This document shows, one piece after another, positions 6,568-15,088 of a DNA stretch of 64,000 bases. The first letter of the stretch is position 1. Every line of letters starts with the position of its first letter. Made by a program: the position numbers and the translations under genes. The DNA lies in the NCBI GenBank assembly GCA_963712465.1, contig CAVQHY010000008.1, positions 248,001-312,000 of the forward strand, read 5' to 3'. Under the pieces are notes generated by a model, which saw only the letters and a program-made list of their open reading frames with translations, was not told the DNA's origin and did no database searches. Source of the stretch: CAVQHY01 sp963712465 (GTDB lineage Bacteria > Actinomycetota > Thermoleophilia > Gaiellales > Gaiellaceae).

Positions 6568-8442
6568 ATGCTGGAATTCGTGCGTATGAGCTCCCCCGAC
6601 TCCCTCGCCCGCAGGGACGACCTGCGCAACGTCGCGATCGTCGCCCATGTCGACCACGGCAAGACAACCCTCGTCGACGCGATGCTCTGGCAGTCGGGCT
6701 CCTTCCGCGACAACCAGGACGTCGCCGAGCGGGTTCTCGACTCCCACGACCTCGAGCGCGAGAAGGGAATCACGATCCTCGCCAAGAACACGGCCGTGCG
6801 GCTCGGGGGGACGAAGATCAACATCGTCGACACCCCCGGCCACGCGGACTTCGGCGGCGAGGTCGAGCGCGGCCTGACGATGGTGGACGGCGTGCTCCTG
6901 CTCGTCGACGCGAGCGAGGGGCCGCTGCCGCAGACGCGCTTCGTGCTGCGCAAGGCGCTCGAGGCAGGACTCCCCGTCGTGCTGGTCGTCAACAAGGTCG
7001 ACCGGCCCGACGCGCGCGTCCGCGCGGTCGTCGACGAGGTCTACGAGCTCTTTCTCGACCTCGACGCGGACGAGTCGCAGATCGAGTTCCCGATCGTCTA
7101 CACGAACGCGAGAGCGGGCCGGGCCGGGTGGAAGCCGGATGGGCTCACAGCCGACCTCGGCCCGCTCTTCGAGCTGCTGCTCGCCCACATCCCCGCACCC
7201 ACCTACGACCCCACACACCCGCTGCAGGCGCTCGTGACCAACCTCGACGCCTCACCGTATGTCGGCCGGCTCGCGCTCTGCCGCATCCAGCACGGGAGGC
7301 TCCGCCGCGGGCAGCAGGTCGCGTGGTGCCGCGCGAACGGGACGATCGAGCGAGCGAAGATCACCGAGCTCTACGTCGCCGAGGCGCTCGACCGGGTGGA
7401 GGCCGAGGAGGCCGGCCCGGGCGAGATCGTCGCCATCGCCGGGCTCGCGGAGGTCACGATCGGCGAGACGATCGCCGACCCCGACGATCCGCGGCCGCTC
7501 CCGGTCACCGTCGTCGACGAGCCGTCGCTCTCGATCACGATCGGAATCAACACGTCGCCGCTCTCCGGTACCGAGGGGGACAGGCTGACGGCGAGCCTGA
7601 TCAAGGCGCGCCTCGACGCCGAGCTCGTCGGCAACGTCTCGCTGCGCGTGCTGCCGACCGAACGCCCCGACGCCTGGGAGGTACAGGGCCGCGGCGAGCT
7701 CCAGCTCGCGGTGCTCGTCGAGATCATGCGGCGCGAGGGCTTCGAGCTCACCGTCGGCAAGCCGCAGGTGGTGACGCGCGAGCTCGCCGGAAAGATCTGC
7801 GAGCCCGTCGAGCGGCTCGCGATCGACGTTCCCGAGGAGTACGTGGGCGTCGTCACGCAGCTGCTCGCGCTGCGCAAGGGCCGGCTGGAGCAGATGGTCA
7901 ACCACGGCACGGGCTGGGTGCGGACGGACTACCTCGTCCCTGCCCGCGGGCTGATCGGATTCCGCACCGAGTTCCTCACCGAGACGCGTGGCACCGGGAT
8001 CCTCCACCACGTCTTCGACGGGTACGAGCCGTGGCACGGCGAGCTCCGCACCCGACCGACGGGCTCCCTGGTCGCCGACCGGCCGGGCCCGGCGACCGCG
8101 TTCGCGCTCCAGAACCTCCAGGAGCGTGGCTCGCTCTTCGTCGGCCCGACCGAGGAGCTCTACGAGGGCATGGTCGTCGGCGAGAACGCCCGCGCCGAGG
8201 ACCTGGACGTGAACGCGGGCAAGGAGAAGAAGTTGACGAACATGCGCTCCTCGACCTCGGAGGAACTCGTCCGCCTGATCCCGCCGCGGCCGCTCTCGCT
8301 CGAGCAGGCGCTCGAGTTCATCCGCGAGGACGAGTGCGTCGAGGTGACGCCGAAGAGCGTCCGCCTGCGCAAGGTCGAGCTGTCCGCGTCGGCGCGCCAG
8401 AGCCAGGCCTCGAGGCGCAAGCGCGAGAGCGCGCCCGCGTAG
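6568..8442 (+). CDS. typA: Ribosome-associated translational GTPase TypA/BipA
   Basis: 624 residues, the family's usual size. G1 AHVDHGKT (about 26-33), switch I with EREKGITI, G3 DTPGHADFGGEVER, G4 NKVD; then the beta-barrel domain II, the EF-G-like domains and the BipA C-terminal domain (KEKKLTNMRSST). TypA binds the 70S ribosome at the EF-G site and aids late 50S assembly and stress growth. An in-frame ATG at 6586 (MSSPDSLARR) is an equally good start; neither has a strong SD. Confidence 0.95.
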   Translation: MLEFVRMSSPDSLARRDDLRNVAIVAHVDHGKTTLVDAMLWQSGSFRDNQDVAERVLDSHDLEREKGITILAKNTAVRLGGTKINIVDTPGHADFGGEVERGLTMVDGVLLLVDASEGPLPQTRFVLRKALEAGLPVVLVVNKVDRPDARVRAVVDEVYELFLDLDADESQIEFPIVYTNARAGRAGWKPDGLTADLGPLFELLLAHIPAPTYDPTHPLQALVTNLDASPYVGRLALCRIQHGRLRRGQQVAWCRANGTIERAKITELYVAEALDRVEAEEAGPGEIVAIAGLAEVTIGETIADPDDPRPLPVTVVDEPSLSITIGINTSPLSGTEGDRLTASLIKARLDAELVGNVSLRVLPTERPDAWEVQGRGELQLAVLVEIMRREGFELTVGKPQVVTRELAGKICEPVERLAIDVPEEYVGVVTQLLALRKGRLEQMVNHGTGWVRTDYLVPARGLIGFRTEFLTETRGTGILHHVFDGYEPWHGELRTRPTGSLVADRPGPATAFALQNLQERGSLFVGPTEELYEGMVVGENARAEDLDVNAGKEKKLTNMRSSTSEELVRLIPPRPLSLEQALEFIREDECVEVTPKSVRLRKVELSASARQSQASRRKRESAPA

Positions 8443-8448
8443 GGCCTC

Positions 8449-8877
8449 TCAGCCGGCGCTCGTGACGCTTCGCCAGGTGATCGTCAGCGTGATCGACGTG
8501 GGCCGGTTGCTGTTGTTGCGCGCGGTAAACGTCCACCGCTTGAGGCCCGGTGTCGCCGGAGTGGTGATATCCGTGCAGACGAGCGTCCCGGCGGCACCCT
8601 GGCAGACGTCGCCGGACTGCGGGTTGGCGGTGTTGATGACCGTGAACGCCGACCCGCCGACGCGACGCTGCGTCACCTTGACCTTCTTCGCGCCGTCGCT
8701 CGACGCGCGCAGCACGAATGCGAACTCGCCCTTCGGCACCTTGCCGACCGTGAGCGACGCCACCTGGCCCGGCGCGAGCTTCACGTCGAGCTGATAGCGG
8801 TTCGGCTGGCCGAGCGACGTCGCCGGTAGCGCCAGCGCGATCGCCGCCACTGCTGCGGTCAGATGGCGAGCTCCCAC
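8449..8877 (-). CDS. Exported protein of unknown function, 142 aa
   Basis: An N-terminal Sec-type signal (hydrophobic AAVAAIALALPATSLG, cleavage near residue 23) is followed by a beta-rich domain of about 115 residues with two cysteines (GDVC, LVC) that could form a disulfide. The GTG at 8877 is preceded by GAGGAGGGG with good spacing. No family recognised. It converges on typA with a 6-base gap. Confidence 0.7.
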   Translation of the reverse strand: MGARHLTAAVAAIALALPATSLGQPNRYQLDVKLAPGQVASLTVGKVPKGEFAFVLRASSDGAKKVKVTQRRVGGSAFTVINTANPQSGDVCQGAAGTLVCTDITTPATPGLKRWTFTARNNSNRPTSITLTITWRSVTSAG

Positions 8878-8952
8878 GATCCCCCTCCTCGCTCGTGCGT
8901 TGCGGTCACGGGCAAGTATGCCCGACCTTCTAGCGCGAGAAGCGGCCTGCCT

Positions 8953-9441
8953 CTACGCCGACGGCATGACGAGGCACGGCTCGTCGCCGGTCCCCTCGCA
9001 GACGCCGGCCACCTGCTGGAAGAGACCCATCATGAAGGCCGAACGGCGGCCGGGCTCGAGCAGATCCTGGCGGCGGACGCGACCCAGCCGCTCGAACGTC
9101 CGCCAGCAGCCGCTGACGCTGTCGATCTGGATCCAGTCCGAGCTGCTCTCCGTCACGAGGAGGAGGCGACGCCCGGGCTCGTACTCGCAGACCCAGTTGA
9201 CCGTCGAGGTAGCCGTCGGGAAGTTCTCCCTCGTCGCGGCAAGACGCTCGAGCAGGTCCTCCACCGCCTGCCAGCTTGGCGCACCCCCCCTCGACGTAGC
9301 GGCGGACGCCGGGGTCTCGTGCAGCGTGCGAGCGGCAAAGCTCTCCCAGGCGCCCTGGCCGCACGCGGGGCACGCCGTTGGTCGAACGGCCACGACCACC
9401 TGGTAGCCGCAGTGCCGGCAACGCACTCCGGCGTTGCGCAT
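8953..9441 (-). CDS. Zinc-ribbon protein, 162 aa
   Basis: It starts with a CxxC...CxxC zinc ribbon (CRHCGY at about 9-12, CPACGQ at about 26-29), then a helix and a beta-rich region with WVCEYEPGRRLLLVTESSSD and SDWIQIDSVSGCW. The fold of the second part is not recognised. The ATG at 9441 begins immediately before the ribbon but lacks an SD. An upstream GTG at 9513 is in frame and overlaps the stop of a 15-codon ORF (9510-9557) that does have GGGAGGAGAG, so translation may begin there. Function unknown. Confidence 0.65.
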   Translation of the reverse strand: MRNAGVRCRHCGYQVVVAVRPTACPACGQGAWESFAARTLHETPASAATSRGGAPSWQAVEDLLERLAATRENFPTATSTVNWVCEYEPGRRLLLVTESSSDWIQIDSVSGCWRTFERLGRVRRQDLLEPGRRSAFMMGLFQQVAGVCEGTGDEPCLVMPSA

Positions 9442-9448
9442 CGAGGAA

Positions 9449-9829
9449 TCACGCCCGCCCCTGGGAACGCCGACGCGCGCGATGCCGACCCCCCTCAGCT
9501 TGGTCTGTCTCACCCGCCTGGCCCACGCAGGGCTTGCGCGCTCGTCCCGATCGCCATCGACGACTCTCCTCCCGTCGCGAACGGGCAGGGAATGCGCTGG
9601 CGCGCGAACCGGTACTCGCTCTCGTTGCAAGAGATTCTAGCTGCAATCGCGCGGGCTCTCGGCCGCGAAGCCCGCGGACGCGGGCTTCGCGGGTTCGCCT
9701 GCCCGGCCGGGCCAGCGCGGCGGCAGCGTGCACGGGCTGGGCCAGGCGCACCGGATGCGCGACGCGGAGGAGCTCGGCGGGATCGACCACCGCCTTCACG
9801 GCCCGCCGCTGCCGAACGCTCGGATTCAT
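9449..9829 (-). CDS. Uncertain small ORF with a strong SD
   Basis: An ATG at 9829 is preceded by GAGGAGAGCC, one of the best SDs in the window. The first 40 residues (VKAVVDPAELLRVAHPVRLA...) look like real coding sequence. Beyond residue 50 the frame runs through a perfect 14-bp palindrome (9663-9692) and becomes an arginine-rich, low-information stretch. It may be a short gene with a lost stop, a decayed gene, or chance. No family recognised. Confidence 0.3.
   Translation of the reverse strand: MNPSVRQRRAVKAVVDPAELLRVAHPVRLAQPVHAAAALARPGRRTREARVRGLRGREPARLQLESLATRASTGSRASAFPARSRREESRRWRSGRARKPCVGQAGETDQAEGGRHRARRRSQGRA
9663..9692. terminator. 14-bp perfect palindrome with 2-base spacer
   Basis: CCGCGAAGCCCGCG and CGCGGGCTTCGCGG separated by GA form a very stable hairpin on either strand. 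There is no T tract, so it is at best an L-shaped, actinobacterial-type terminator. It lies inside the doubtful ORF and upstream of the zinc-ribbon gene on the minus strand. Confidence 0.4.
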
Positions 9830-9990
9830 GGCTCTCCTCGGATCGGCTGCCGCCGCCCCATCGCTCGTCGTTGGCGTTGTCGCTCGGCGTCTCCGGAAGA
9901 ATCACAGCGACGAGCGCGCTTGGGAAATGCGGCTATCCGGCGCTCCAAGTGCCGCCAGCCACACCACCGATCCTTCGGCAACCGCGGGTG

Positions 9991-10383
9991 TTAGTCGGTC
10001 CACCAGCCGGGAGTCATCTCGGCGTCGTGCAACCCGCTCGAACCTGCGCCGAAGACGATCAGCTCCGCCCCATCCGCGCCTGCTTCGAAGCTCCGCATCG
10101 TCTCCTTCGCGACACGCACCGCGTCCCACGGCCGAAGCTCGACAACGTCGTCCTCGAGCTTCATCCGGCCGCCGCCTTTCAGGAGGACGTAGATCTCCTC
10201 TTGCTCCCCGTGTCTGTGCGCGAACGGCGACCTGTAGTTCGGTGCGAAGCGCTGGTAGCTCAGGCCCGAGCGCTCGCACCCGAGCGGCTCGCGGGCGAAC
10301 CGAGCTTCCAGCCCGGGCGAGAGGCCGAACCTCGGCGCCTGATCCTCGATCTCTTTCAGGTTCCTGATCGTGTAGGCGTTCAC
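9991..10383 (-). CDS. Cupin-domain protein
   Basis: 130 residues with a single cupin barrel: motif 1 HRHGEQEEIYVLLKGGG (the metal-type H, H, E residues) and motif 2 region ELRPWDAVRVAKETMRSFEAG, which lacks the usual motif-2 histidine. A complete metal site is therefore uncertain. The GTG at 10383 has GGAGGGG 6 bases before it, while the longer upstream frame runs through a terminator hairpin. Probably a small-molecule-binding or isomerase-type cupin; substrate unknown. Confidence 0.8.
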   Translation of the reverse strand: MNAYTIRNLKEIEDQAPRFGLSPGLEARFAREPLGCERSGLSYQRFAPNYRSPFAHRHGEQEEIYVLLKGGGRMKLEDDVVELRPWDAVRVAKETMRSFEAGADGAELIVFGAGSSGLHDAEMTPGWWTD

Positions 10384-10448
10384 GGTGCCCCTCCGCTGAT
10401 CGTCACTTGCGCCTGCTGCATTGACGGACGGCCCGAAGCCGGTCAGGG

Positions 10449-10475
10449 AAAAGGCCCGCTCGTACGGGCCTTTTT
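10449..10475. terminator. Bidirectional rho-independent terminator
   Basis: AAAAGGCCC - 8-base loop - GGGCCTTTTT: a symmetric stem flanked by A and T tracts, able to act on both strands. It is the most canonical terminator of the window together with the one at 13054-13083, whose stem is nearly the same. Confidence 0.75.
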
Positions 10476-10756
10476 CGAGTAGCGGGGGCAGGATGTGGAC
10501 ACATTCCCCCCACCGAATCACCTACCGCTTGACGGAGATTCGGCCGCTGGAATCGAATTGAATCGTCGGGCCCCTGAGTCCTCATTCCGAGCGCCACACG
10601 CCCAGGCGTGCGCACATACTCTCGACCAGTCTCACCGGCTCTTCGAATTGCTCTGAGCATCCGCGGAGCTGCCTTCGAAGCCTCTGAGAATACCCGGGGT
10701 GGCCCACGGCGGGGTAAGCCCCGTTCAGAACGACCTGACGCGTGGCCAACGTCAGC
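10476..10756. other. Intergenic region, nothing recognised
   Basis: About 280 bases between the terminator and the 3' end of the serine-hydrolase gene. Short frames only, with no SD and no RNA gene seen. Confidence 0.4.
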
Positions 10757-12796
10757 TCATGCCCACCCGATGAGATGCCATCCGGCGAGGAGCGGGACGA
10801 GCGCGATCGTTGCGATAGCAAGGGCGACGTACTGCAGCCTTACGGCGCTCGACCACCAGCGTCCGATCCAGCCCAAAGCGGCGAGAACCACCATCGAGGC
10901 GCCGAGGACGGTTACGGCCAGCGGCAGGTGCACCGCCAGCTGCTCGGCCGGGGAAAGGTCGAGGTGGCCTGCGTATCCAGTGTCGACGAGCCCGGGGAGC
11001 CACGCGAGCAGGGTCACGGTTCCGAGCGTGAGCAGTGCGGTCGCACTCGCCACCAGCGCCGTAACCCGGCGCCAGCGGCGCGTCGCGGCCCGCTGATCCC
11101 TCGACGAGGAGCGCGGGGGGCGGGAGCGTCGGAAGCTCCGCACCGGCGCGGCGACCAGCCAGATGACGGCGATGAGCGCGGCTGCCCCGAGGATCCCCCA
11201 CTGCCAGGTCGAAGGGCCGCCCGAGACACGAACGAGCCTGAAGTTCCGCCAGGTCGGGACCCTGCCCCGGAAGTCCAGCGTCTCACCGTTGTCGGCGAGA
11301 AACAGGCCGGGCTCGACTTCGGTGAGGCGGTGACGGACGGGCGCGTCCGCGTTGTCGTCGGTCTCGAAGTAGGGGACGCCGGCATCGACGACGAACCGGT
11401 CCGGCGGACCACTCAGGTCGAGGTAACCCCACGCAGGCATTCGGTAGAGGCCGGAGTAGGCCGCCCAGCGGGAGGCCTCATCTCCCGTCGCGACCATGGC
11501 GGCGTTGGCGACGAGGTTCGCCATCCCAGACGGGGGCTCGAAGAAGGTGTTCGCGTCGGCGACCGGCGGCCGCCACGGCAGCGCAAGCAGCCGATCGCGA
11601 TACACGCCAGGCTCGCTAAGGAGGTCGGCCAGGATCGACAGCGCGAGGTCGCCCTGGAGGTGATGGTCCTGGGAGTTGGTCAGGATCGCGACCCCGATCC
11701 CGAGCTGGGGCAGCCACCACAGGTCGGAGATGAACCCGAACCCCCCACCCCCGTGGTCGAGAAGGTCCGGTCGTTGGTCCCAGCGGTTCCAGCGGTGTCG
11801 AACCACGCCGAGCGCGTAACCCGCCGGCGCGCCGGCTCGCGGCGGCGGGACGGTCTGCATCTCGGCGAGCCACTTCGGGTCGAGCACGACCCGGCGGTCG
11901 ATCGAGCCTCCGTTCAACTCGAAGCGAAGAAAGCGGGCCAGATCCGCGGCGCTCGTATAGAAACCGCCCGCCGCCGTCATCGGCACGTCGACCGGCGGCT
12001 CCGGGTATGGGTGCACATGCCCTACGGCGCGGTCGGCAGTCGCGCGGATCACGGCCCGATCGAAGGTGCTGTGGTCCATGCCCAGCGGCTCGAGCAGGGA
12101 GTCGCGCATGACCTCTGCAAACGGCTTACCCTCGACGCGCTGCAGGATGTAACCGGCGAGGTCGATCCCCAGATTGGAGTAGGCATGGCCACTGCCCACC
12201 GGGAAGCGCAACCAGGTGTCGGAAATGCTGCGGACGTGCGCGTTGAAGTCGCCGGGGTCGAGGTCGTTGTTGTTTCCCACCGGCGCCTCGTGCGTGAAGC
12301 CGGCAGTGTGGCTGAGGAGCATCCGAAGCGTGATCTTCCGTTCTGGGTGCTCCTCGAACGCGCTGTGGACGGTGAACTCTGGCAGGTAGGTCGTGATCGG
12401 CGCGTCGAGGTCGAGGCGGCCGGCTGCGACCGCCTGCATGACCGCTGTCGCCGTGAACAGCTTCGACATGGACTGGACGCTGAAGATCGTGTCGGCGGTC
12501 ACGGGAGCCGAGCCCCGTCGATCGAGATGGCCGAAGCCCTCGACCCACAACGTCCGGTCCGCGTCGACCAGCGCGACGGCAAGGCCGGGTATGCCTTGCT
12601 CTGCCATCAACTCCGGGATACGTGCTCGGTACTTCGCGATGATTGTTGCGGCCGGGTTGGCCGCGACGGCCCGGGGCGTCGAGTCGAGCGGACCGATCGA
12701 ACTCGCCAGCGAGAAGGCGAGTGCCGCGACAACCGCAAGAGCGACGCGTTCGCGCGGCCAGCGTGAAACCGTCGCAGCAACCACCCGAACGGTCAT
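10757..12796 (-). CDS. Membrane-anchored serine hydrolase, class C beta-lactamase/DD-peptidase fold
   Basis: 679 residues. A signal or anchor helix lies at about 18-35. The penicillin-recognising domain follows at about 50-390 with SxxK (SMSK, S109-K112), the YxN motif (Y206-S-N208) and a C-terminal HGG (H348), the full catalytic set of class C-like serine hydrolases. A non-catalytic beta-rich domain spans about 440-540, then four TM helices (IGWA at the very end). These proteins are usually D-amino-acid peptidases or esterases outside the membrane rather than true beta-lactamases. The ATG at 12796 is chosen for GGAGGAG upstream; a longer form from 12832 is less likely. Confidence 0.85.
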   Translation of the reverse strand: MTVRVVAATVSRWPRERVALAVVAALAFSLASSIGPLDSTPRAVAANPAATIIAKYRARIPELMAEQGIPGLAVALVDADRTLWVEGFGHLDRRGSAPVTADTIFSVQSMSKLFTATAVMQAVAAGRLDLDAPITTYLPEFTVHSAFEEHPERKITLRMLLSHTAGFTHEAPVGNNNDLDPGDFNAHVRSISDTWLRFPVGSGHAYSNLGIDLAGYILQRVEGKPFAEVMRDSLLEPLGMDHSTFDRAVIRATADRAVGHVHPYPEPPVDVPMTAAGGFYTSAADLARFLRFELNGGSIDRRVVLDPKWLAEMQTVPPPRAGAPAGYALGVVRHRWNRWDQRPDLLDHGGGGFGFISDLWWLPQLGIGVAILTNSQDHHLQGDLALSILADLLSEPGVYRDRLLALPWRPPVADANTFFEPPSGMANLVANAAMVATGDEASRWAAYSGLYRMPAWGYLDLSGPPDRFVVDAGVPYFETDDNADAPVRHRLTEVEPGLFLADNGETLDFRGRVPTWRNFRLVRVSGGPSTWQWGILGAAALIAVIWLVAAPVRSFRRSRPPRSSSRDQRAATRRWRRVTALVASATALLTLGTVTLLAWLPGLVDTGYAGHLDLSPAEQLAVHLPLAVTVLGASMVVLAALGWIGRWWSSAVRLQYVALAIATIALVPLLAGWHLIGWA

Positions 12797-13053
12797 CGAA
12801 TCGCCGCTCCTCCGTTCAGCTTTGACCACCAAGCATCATCCACCCCCGACACGGTCTCAGCATCCGCGCTAACTATGGAGGACGCCCGCTGACGCGGACC
12901 CATCTCCGAGTCGACTCGGCCCAGCTCGGATTCAGCGCGCTCGTGGCCGGCTTGGACGCGCAGGAGTTCATCGCGCCGACGAGCCACATGATCCCGTGAT
13001 AGTGGGGATGGCCGACGCTCCTAGCCCACATCGGCTGTGTACCCCTACCAGCA

Positions 13054-13083
13054 GGGAAAAGGCCCGCTTCTGCAGGCCTTTTC
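13054..13083 (-). terminator. Terminator after tRNA-Met
   Basis: GGAAAAGGCC - 10-base loop - GGCCTTTTCC directly downstream of the tRNA 3' end on the minus strand. The A and T flanks make it usable in either direction. Confidence 0.7.
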
Positions 13084-13088
13084 CAAAG

Positions 13089-13162
13089 TAGCGGGGGCGG
13101 GATTTGAACCCGCGACCTCCGGGTTATGAGCCCGGCGAGCTACCTGACTGCTCCACCCCGCG
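13089..13162 (-). tRNA. Initiator tRNA-fMet (CAT)
   Basis: A complete cloverleaf: acceptor CGCGGGG paired with CCCCGC, D arm with AGCAGTCAGGTAGCT, anticodon stem CCGGG/CCCGG around CTCATAA, T arm GCGGG-TTCAAAT-CCCGC. Two marks identify the initiator: position 1-72 is unpaired (C opposite U) and the anticodon stem ends in three G-C pairs. The CCA is not encoded. Initiators usually have C1-A72, so U72 is a small oddity. Confidence 0.92.
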
Positions 13163-13214
13163 TCGCGAGGCGAAATCGTAGCAAAGCGCCGCGCCGAGCC
13201 GGCCCTCGCGGCGG

Positions 13215-13838
13215 CTATGCCGTGAGCCGGCCCTGCGCCCGGGCGCGCTCGAGCAGGCCGTCGGGAACCGGAACACCCGGCGGACGCCCGTCGACGAGGT
13301 GGTGGACGAAGACGTAGACGAGCGGCACGTACGGGGACTCGAGCCGAAGCAGGGGCATGCCCGACGGCTGGAGCTGGACGGCGGGCACGCCTCCGGTCCC
13401 CACGGCCATCGCGACCTGGCCAGCCTCCGCGTACCAGAACGACTCGACCTGACCCATGGTCGTCAGTACCAGCCGCTGGCTCGTCACGGCGAGATCGGCG
13501 GTGCCGAGGTTGTGCCAGCGAGGGATCGCAGCGCGCTCGGCCTCGGCCTTCTTCGACGCGTTGTGTGCGAGGCTCGCCGCGCCCGTCAACGCGAGGCCCA
13601 CCGGCCCGCCGACGAGCAGGAACGACTTGCGGTACTGGACGTTCTCGCCGTAGTAGCCGACGACGTTGACGGGTGCGACGCGCGCGTGCGCGACCTCGCC
13701 CGGCCCGAGCTGGACCGTTGCCGCCTCCTGCGGCAGGGCCGCCCCGGCCGCGAGCGCGCCCGACCACTGGTAGGCCCGCAGGTACCCCTCGTCGTATGCC
13801 GTCCACTGCGCCGCGCTCACGCGCGGCGACGATAGCAA
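13215..13838 (-). CDS. Conserved-looking protein with one TM segment, 207 aa
   Basis: After an N-terminal region (YDEGYLRAYQWSGAL) there is a hydrophobic stretch (SFLLVGGPVGLALTGAASLA, about 75-94). A beta-rich C-terminal half (ADLAVTSQRLVLTTMGQVESFWY) resembles PH/GRAM-like modules where a 'treated as RLVLT' strand is common. Family not firmly recognised. It lies 5 bases downstream of the CBS gene on the same strand, so it is likely the last gene of the tatA-NfeD-CBS run. Confidence 0.65.
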   Translation of the reverse strand: MLSSPRVSAAQWTAYDEGYLRAYQWSGALAAGAALPQEAATVQLGPGEVAHARVAPVNVVGYYGENVQYRKSFLLVGGPVGLALTGAASLAHNASKKAEAERAAIPRWHNLGTADLAVTSQRLVLTTMGQVESFWYAEAGQVAMAVGTGGVPAVQLQPSGMPLLRLESPYVPLVYVFVHHLVDGRPPGVPVPDGLLERARAQGRLTA

Positions 13839-13843
13839 ACCGC

Positions 13844-14254
13844 CTAGGCGGCCTCAGGCTCGGGCGGCGGCTCGTCCTCGGCGAGCCTCCGGACGAGGCC
13901 CTCGCGCGGGAGGATCCCGATCAGGCGGCCGTGCTCGACCACCGCCAGGCGGTCGAGCTCTCGCTCGGCCATCAGGTGGATCGCCTCGTCAAGCGGTGCC
14001 TCCGGGACGATCGTCTCCACGCCTGTCGCGATCTCGCCGACGGCACGGTGCGCAGGGTCGGCGCCGTCGGCGACCGCCTGAACGATGTCGTGGACGGTAA
14101 CCGCGCCCACGAGCAGGCCGTCGCGGATGACCAGGACGCTCCCGACTCCAGGGCGGGCGAGCAGCCTGGCCGCGTCGCGGATCGACGCGTCGTGCTCGAG
14201 CACGCGCGGATCGGAGACGAGGGCCTCGCGGACAGTGACGGGATCGCCGGTCAC
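13844..14254 (-). CDS. CBS-domain pair protein
   Basis: 136 residues made of two CBS motifs: residues about 10-60 (VLVIRDGLLVGAVTVHDIVQAV) and 70-125 (RLAVVEHGRLIGILPREGLVRRL). CBS pairs sense adenosyl nucleotides; no effector domain is attached, so it probably acts on a partner or is a free sensor. It starts with GTG 7 bases after the stop of the NfeD-like gene. Confidence 0.85.
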   Translation of the reverse strand: MTGDPVTVREALVSDPRVLEHDASIRDAARLLARPGVGSVLVIRDGLLVGAVTVHDIVQAVADGADPAHRAVGEIATGVETIVPEAPLDEAIHLMAERELDRLAVVEHGRLIGILPREGLVRRLAEDEPPPEPEAA

Positions 14255-14261
14255 GCGCGCG

Positions 14262-14582
14262 TCATTCCGGCTCGACGAGGAGCACGAGCTCGTCCCTGCC
14301 TGTGACTCGGACGTGCTGGCCCGTGTGCGCCCCTACGTCGCAGCGGGCACGCCAGATCTCGCCGGCGAGCTTCACCTGACCCTCGGGAAGGCAGGGTCTC
14401 GTGACCTCGGCGCGGCGCCCGATCAGCGTCTCGGCGCCGACCTGCACCTTCTTGCGCTTCGCGTAGTACAGCCCGAAGATCACCTCTGCCACGTCGATGA
14501 CCGCGGCGACGACGATCACGACCACGGACCACGGCTGGTCGAGAACGAAGACCGCGAGCAGGATGGCGATCAGGAGGAGCAA
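14262..14582 (-). CDS. NfeD-like membrane-anchored OB-fold protein
   Basis: One TM region (about 1-40, LLLIAILLAVFVLDQPWSVV...) is followed by a short beta-barrel domain (IGRRAEVTRP, GQVKLAGEIWRARC, GQHVRVTGRDELVLLV) that matches the NfeD C-terminal OB fold. Such proteins partner with flotillin/stomatin-type proteins or membrane proteases; none is next to it here. The start is a TTG without a convincing SD, so the exact N-terminus is uncertain. Confidence 0.75.
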   Translation of the reverse strand: MLLLIAILLAVFVLDQPWSVVVIVVAAVIDVAEVIFGLYYAKRKKVQVGAETLIGRRAEVTRPCLPEGQVKLAGEIWRARCDVGAHTGQHVRVTGRDELVLLVEPE

Positions 14583-14618
14583 AGGCCGGGGGCGTTGGCC
14601 TCTGTGGGCGCGCCGGCT

Positions 14619-14975
14619 CTAGGAGCTCTGGCGCGGCGGTGCGCCGTCCTCGGCGGCCGCCGGGGACGGCTCGGAGGCGACGGCGGGAACAGCGACGGGG
14701 GCCGGGGCCGGCTCCGCGACAGCCGTAGCGGTGACGACGACCTCCTCGGGGGCATCCTTCTTCGTCGGAGCGAGCGGGTTGATCGCGTCCTTGAACTCGC
14801 CGGGGGTGTCCCCGAGCGCATCCTTGAGCTCAGAGGTGTGATCAGTGACCGACTCCTTGAACTCCCGCATCCCGCGCCCGAGGTTTCGTCCCATGCTCGG
14901 AAGCTTCTTCGGGCCGAAGACGAGCAGCACCACGACGAGGAGGATGAGGATCTCCCAGATCCCGAGATTCGGCAT
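14619..14975 (-). CDS. tatA: Sec-independent translocase subunit TatA/TatE
   Basis: 118 residues in the TatA layout: a short TM helix (IWEILILLVVVLLVFGPKKLP), the FGPKKLP hinge, an amphipathic helix (GRNLGRGMREFKESV) and a long acidic/proline-alanine tail. TatA forms the pore that exports folded twin-arginine precursors. No tatC or tatB is adjacent. It is 36 bases upstream of the NfeD-like gene on the same strand. Confidence 0.9.
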   Translation of the reverse strand: MPNLGIWEILILLVVVLLVFGPKKLPSMGRNLGRGMREFKESVTDHTSELKDALGDTPGEFKDAINPLAPTKKDAPEEVVVTATAVAEPAPAPVAVPAVASEPSPAAAEDGAPPRQSS

Positions 14976-15088
14976 ATGACTACGGTAGCAGGGCGCCGAC
15001 GCACAGTCCTACGGTTGCGCTGCCCGCGGCCGTTGGAGGACGTCTCGACGGGTCGGAGGCCGTCGTGGCCCCTGATACCGTTCGGTCG

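Noticed and set aside
10742..12766. Plus-strand frame of more than 650 codons opposite the serine hydrolase
   Set aside because: Low-complexity composition and no SD; the minus-strand gene has all catalytic motifs.
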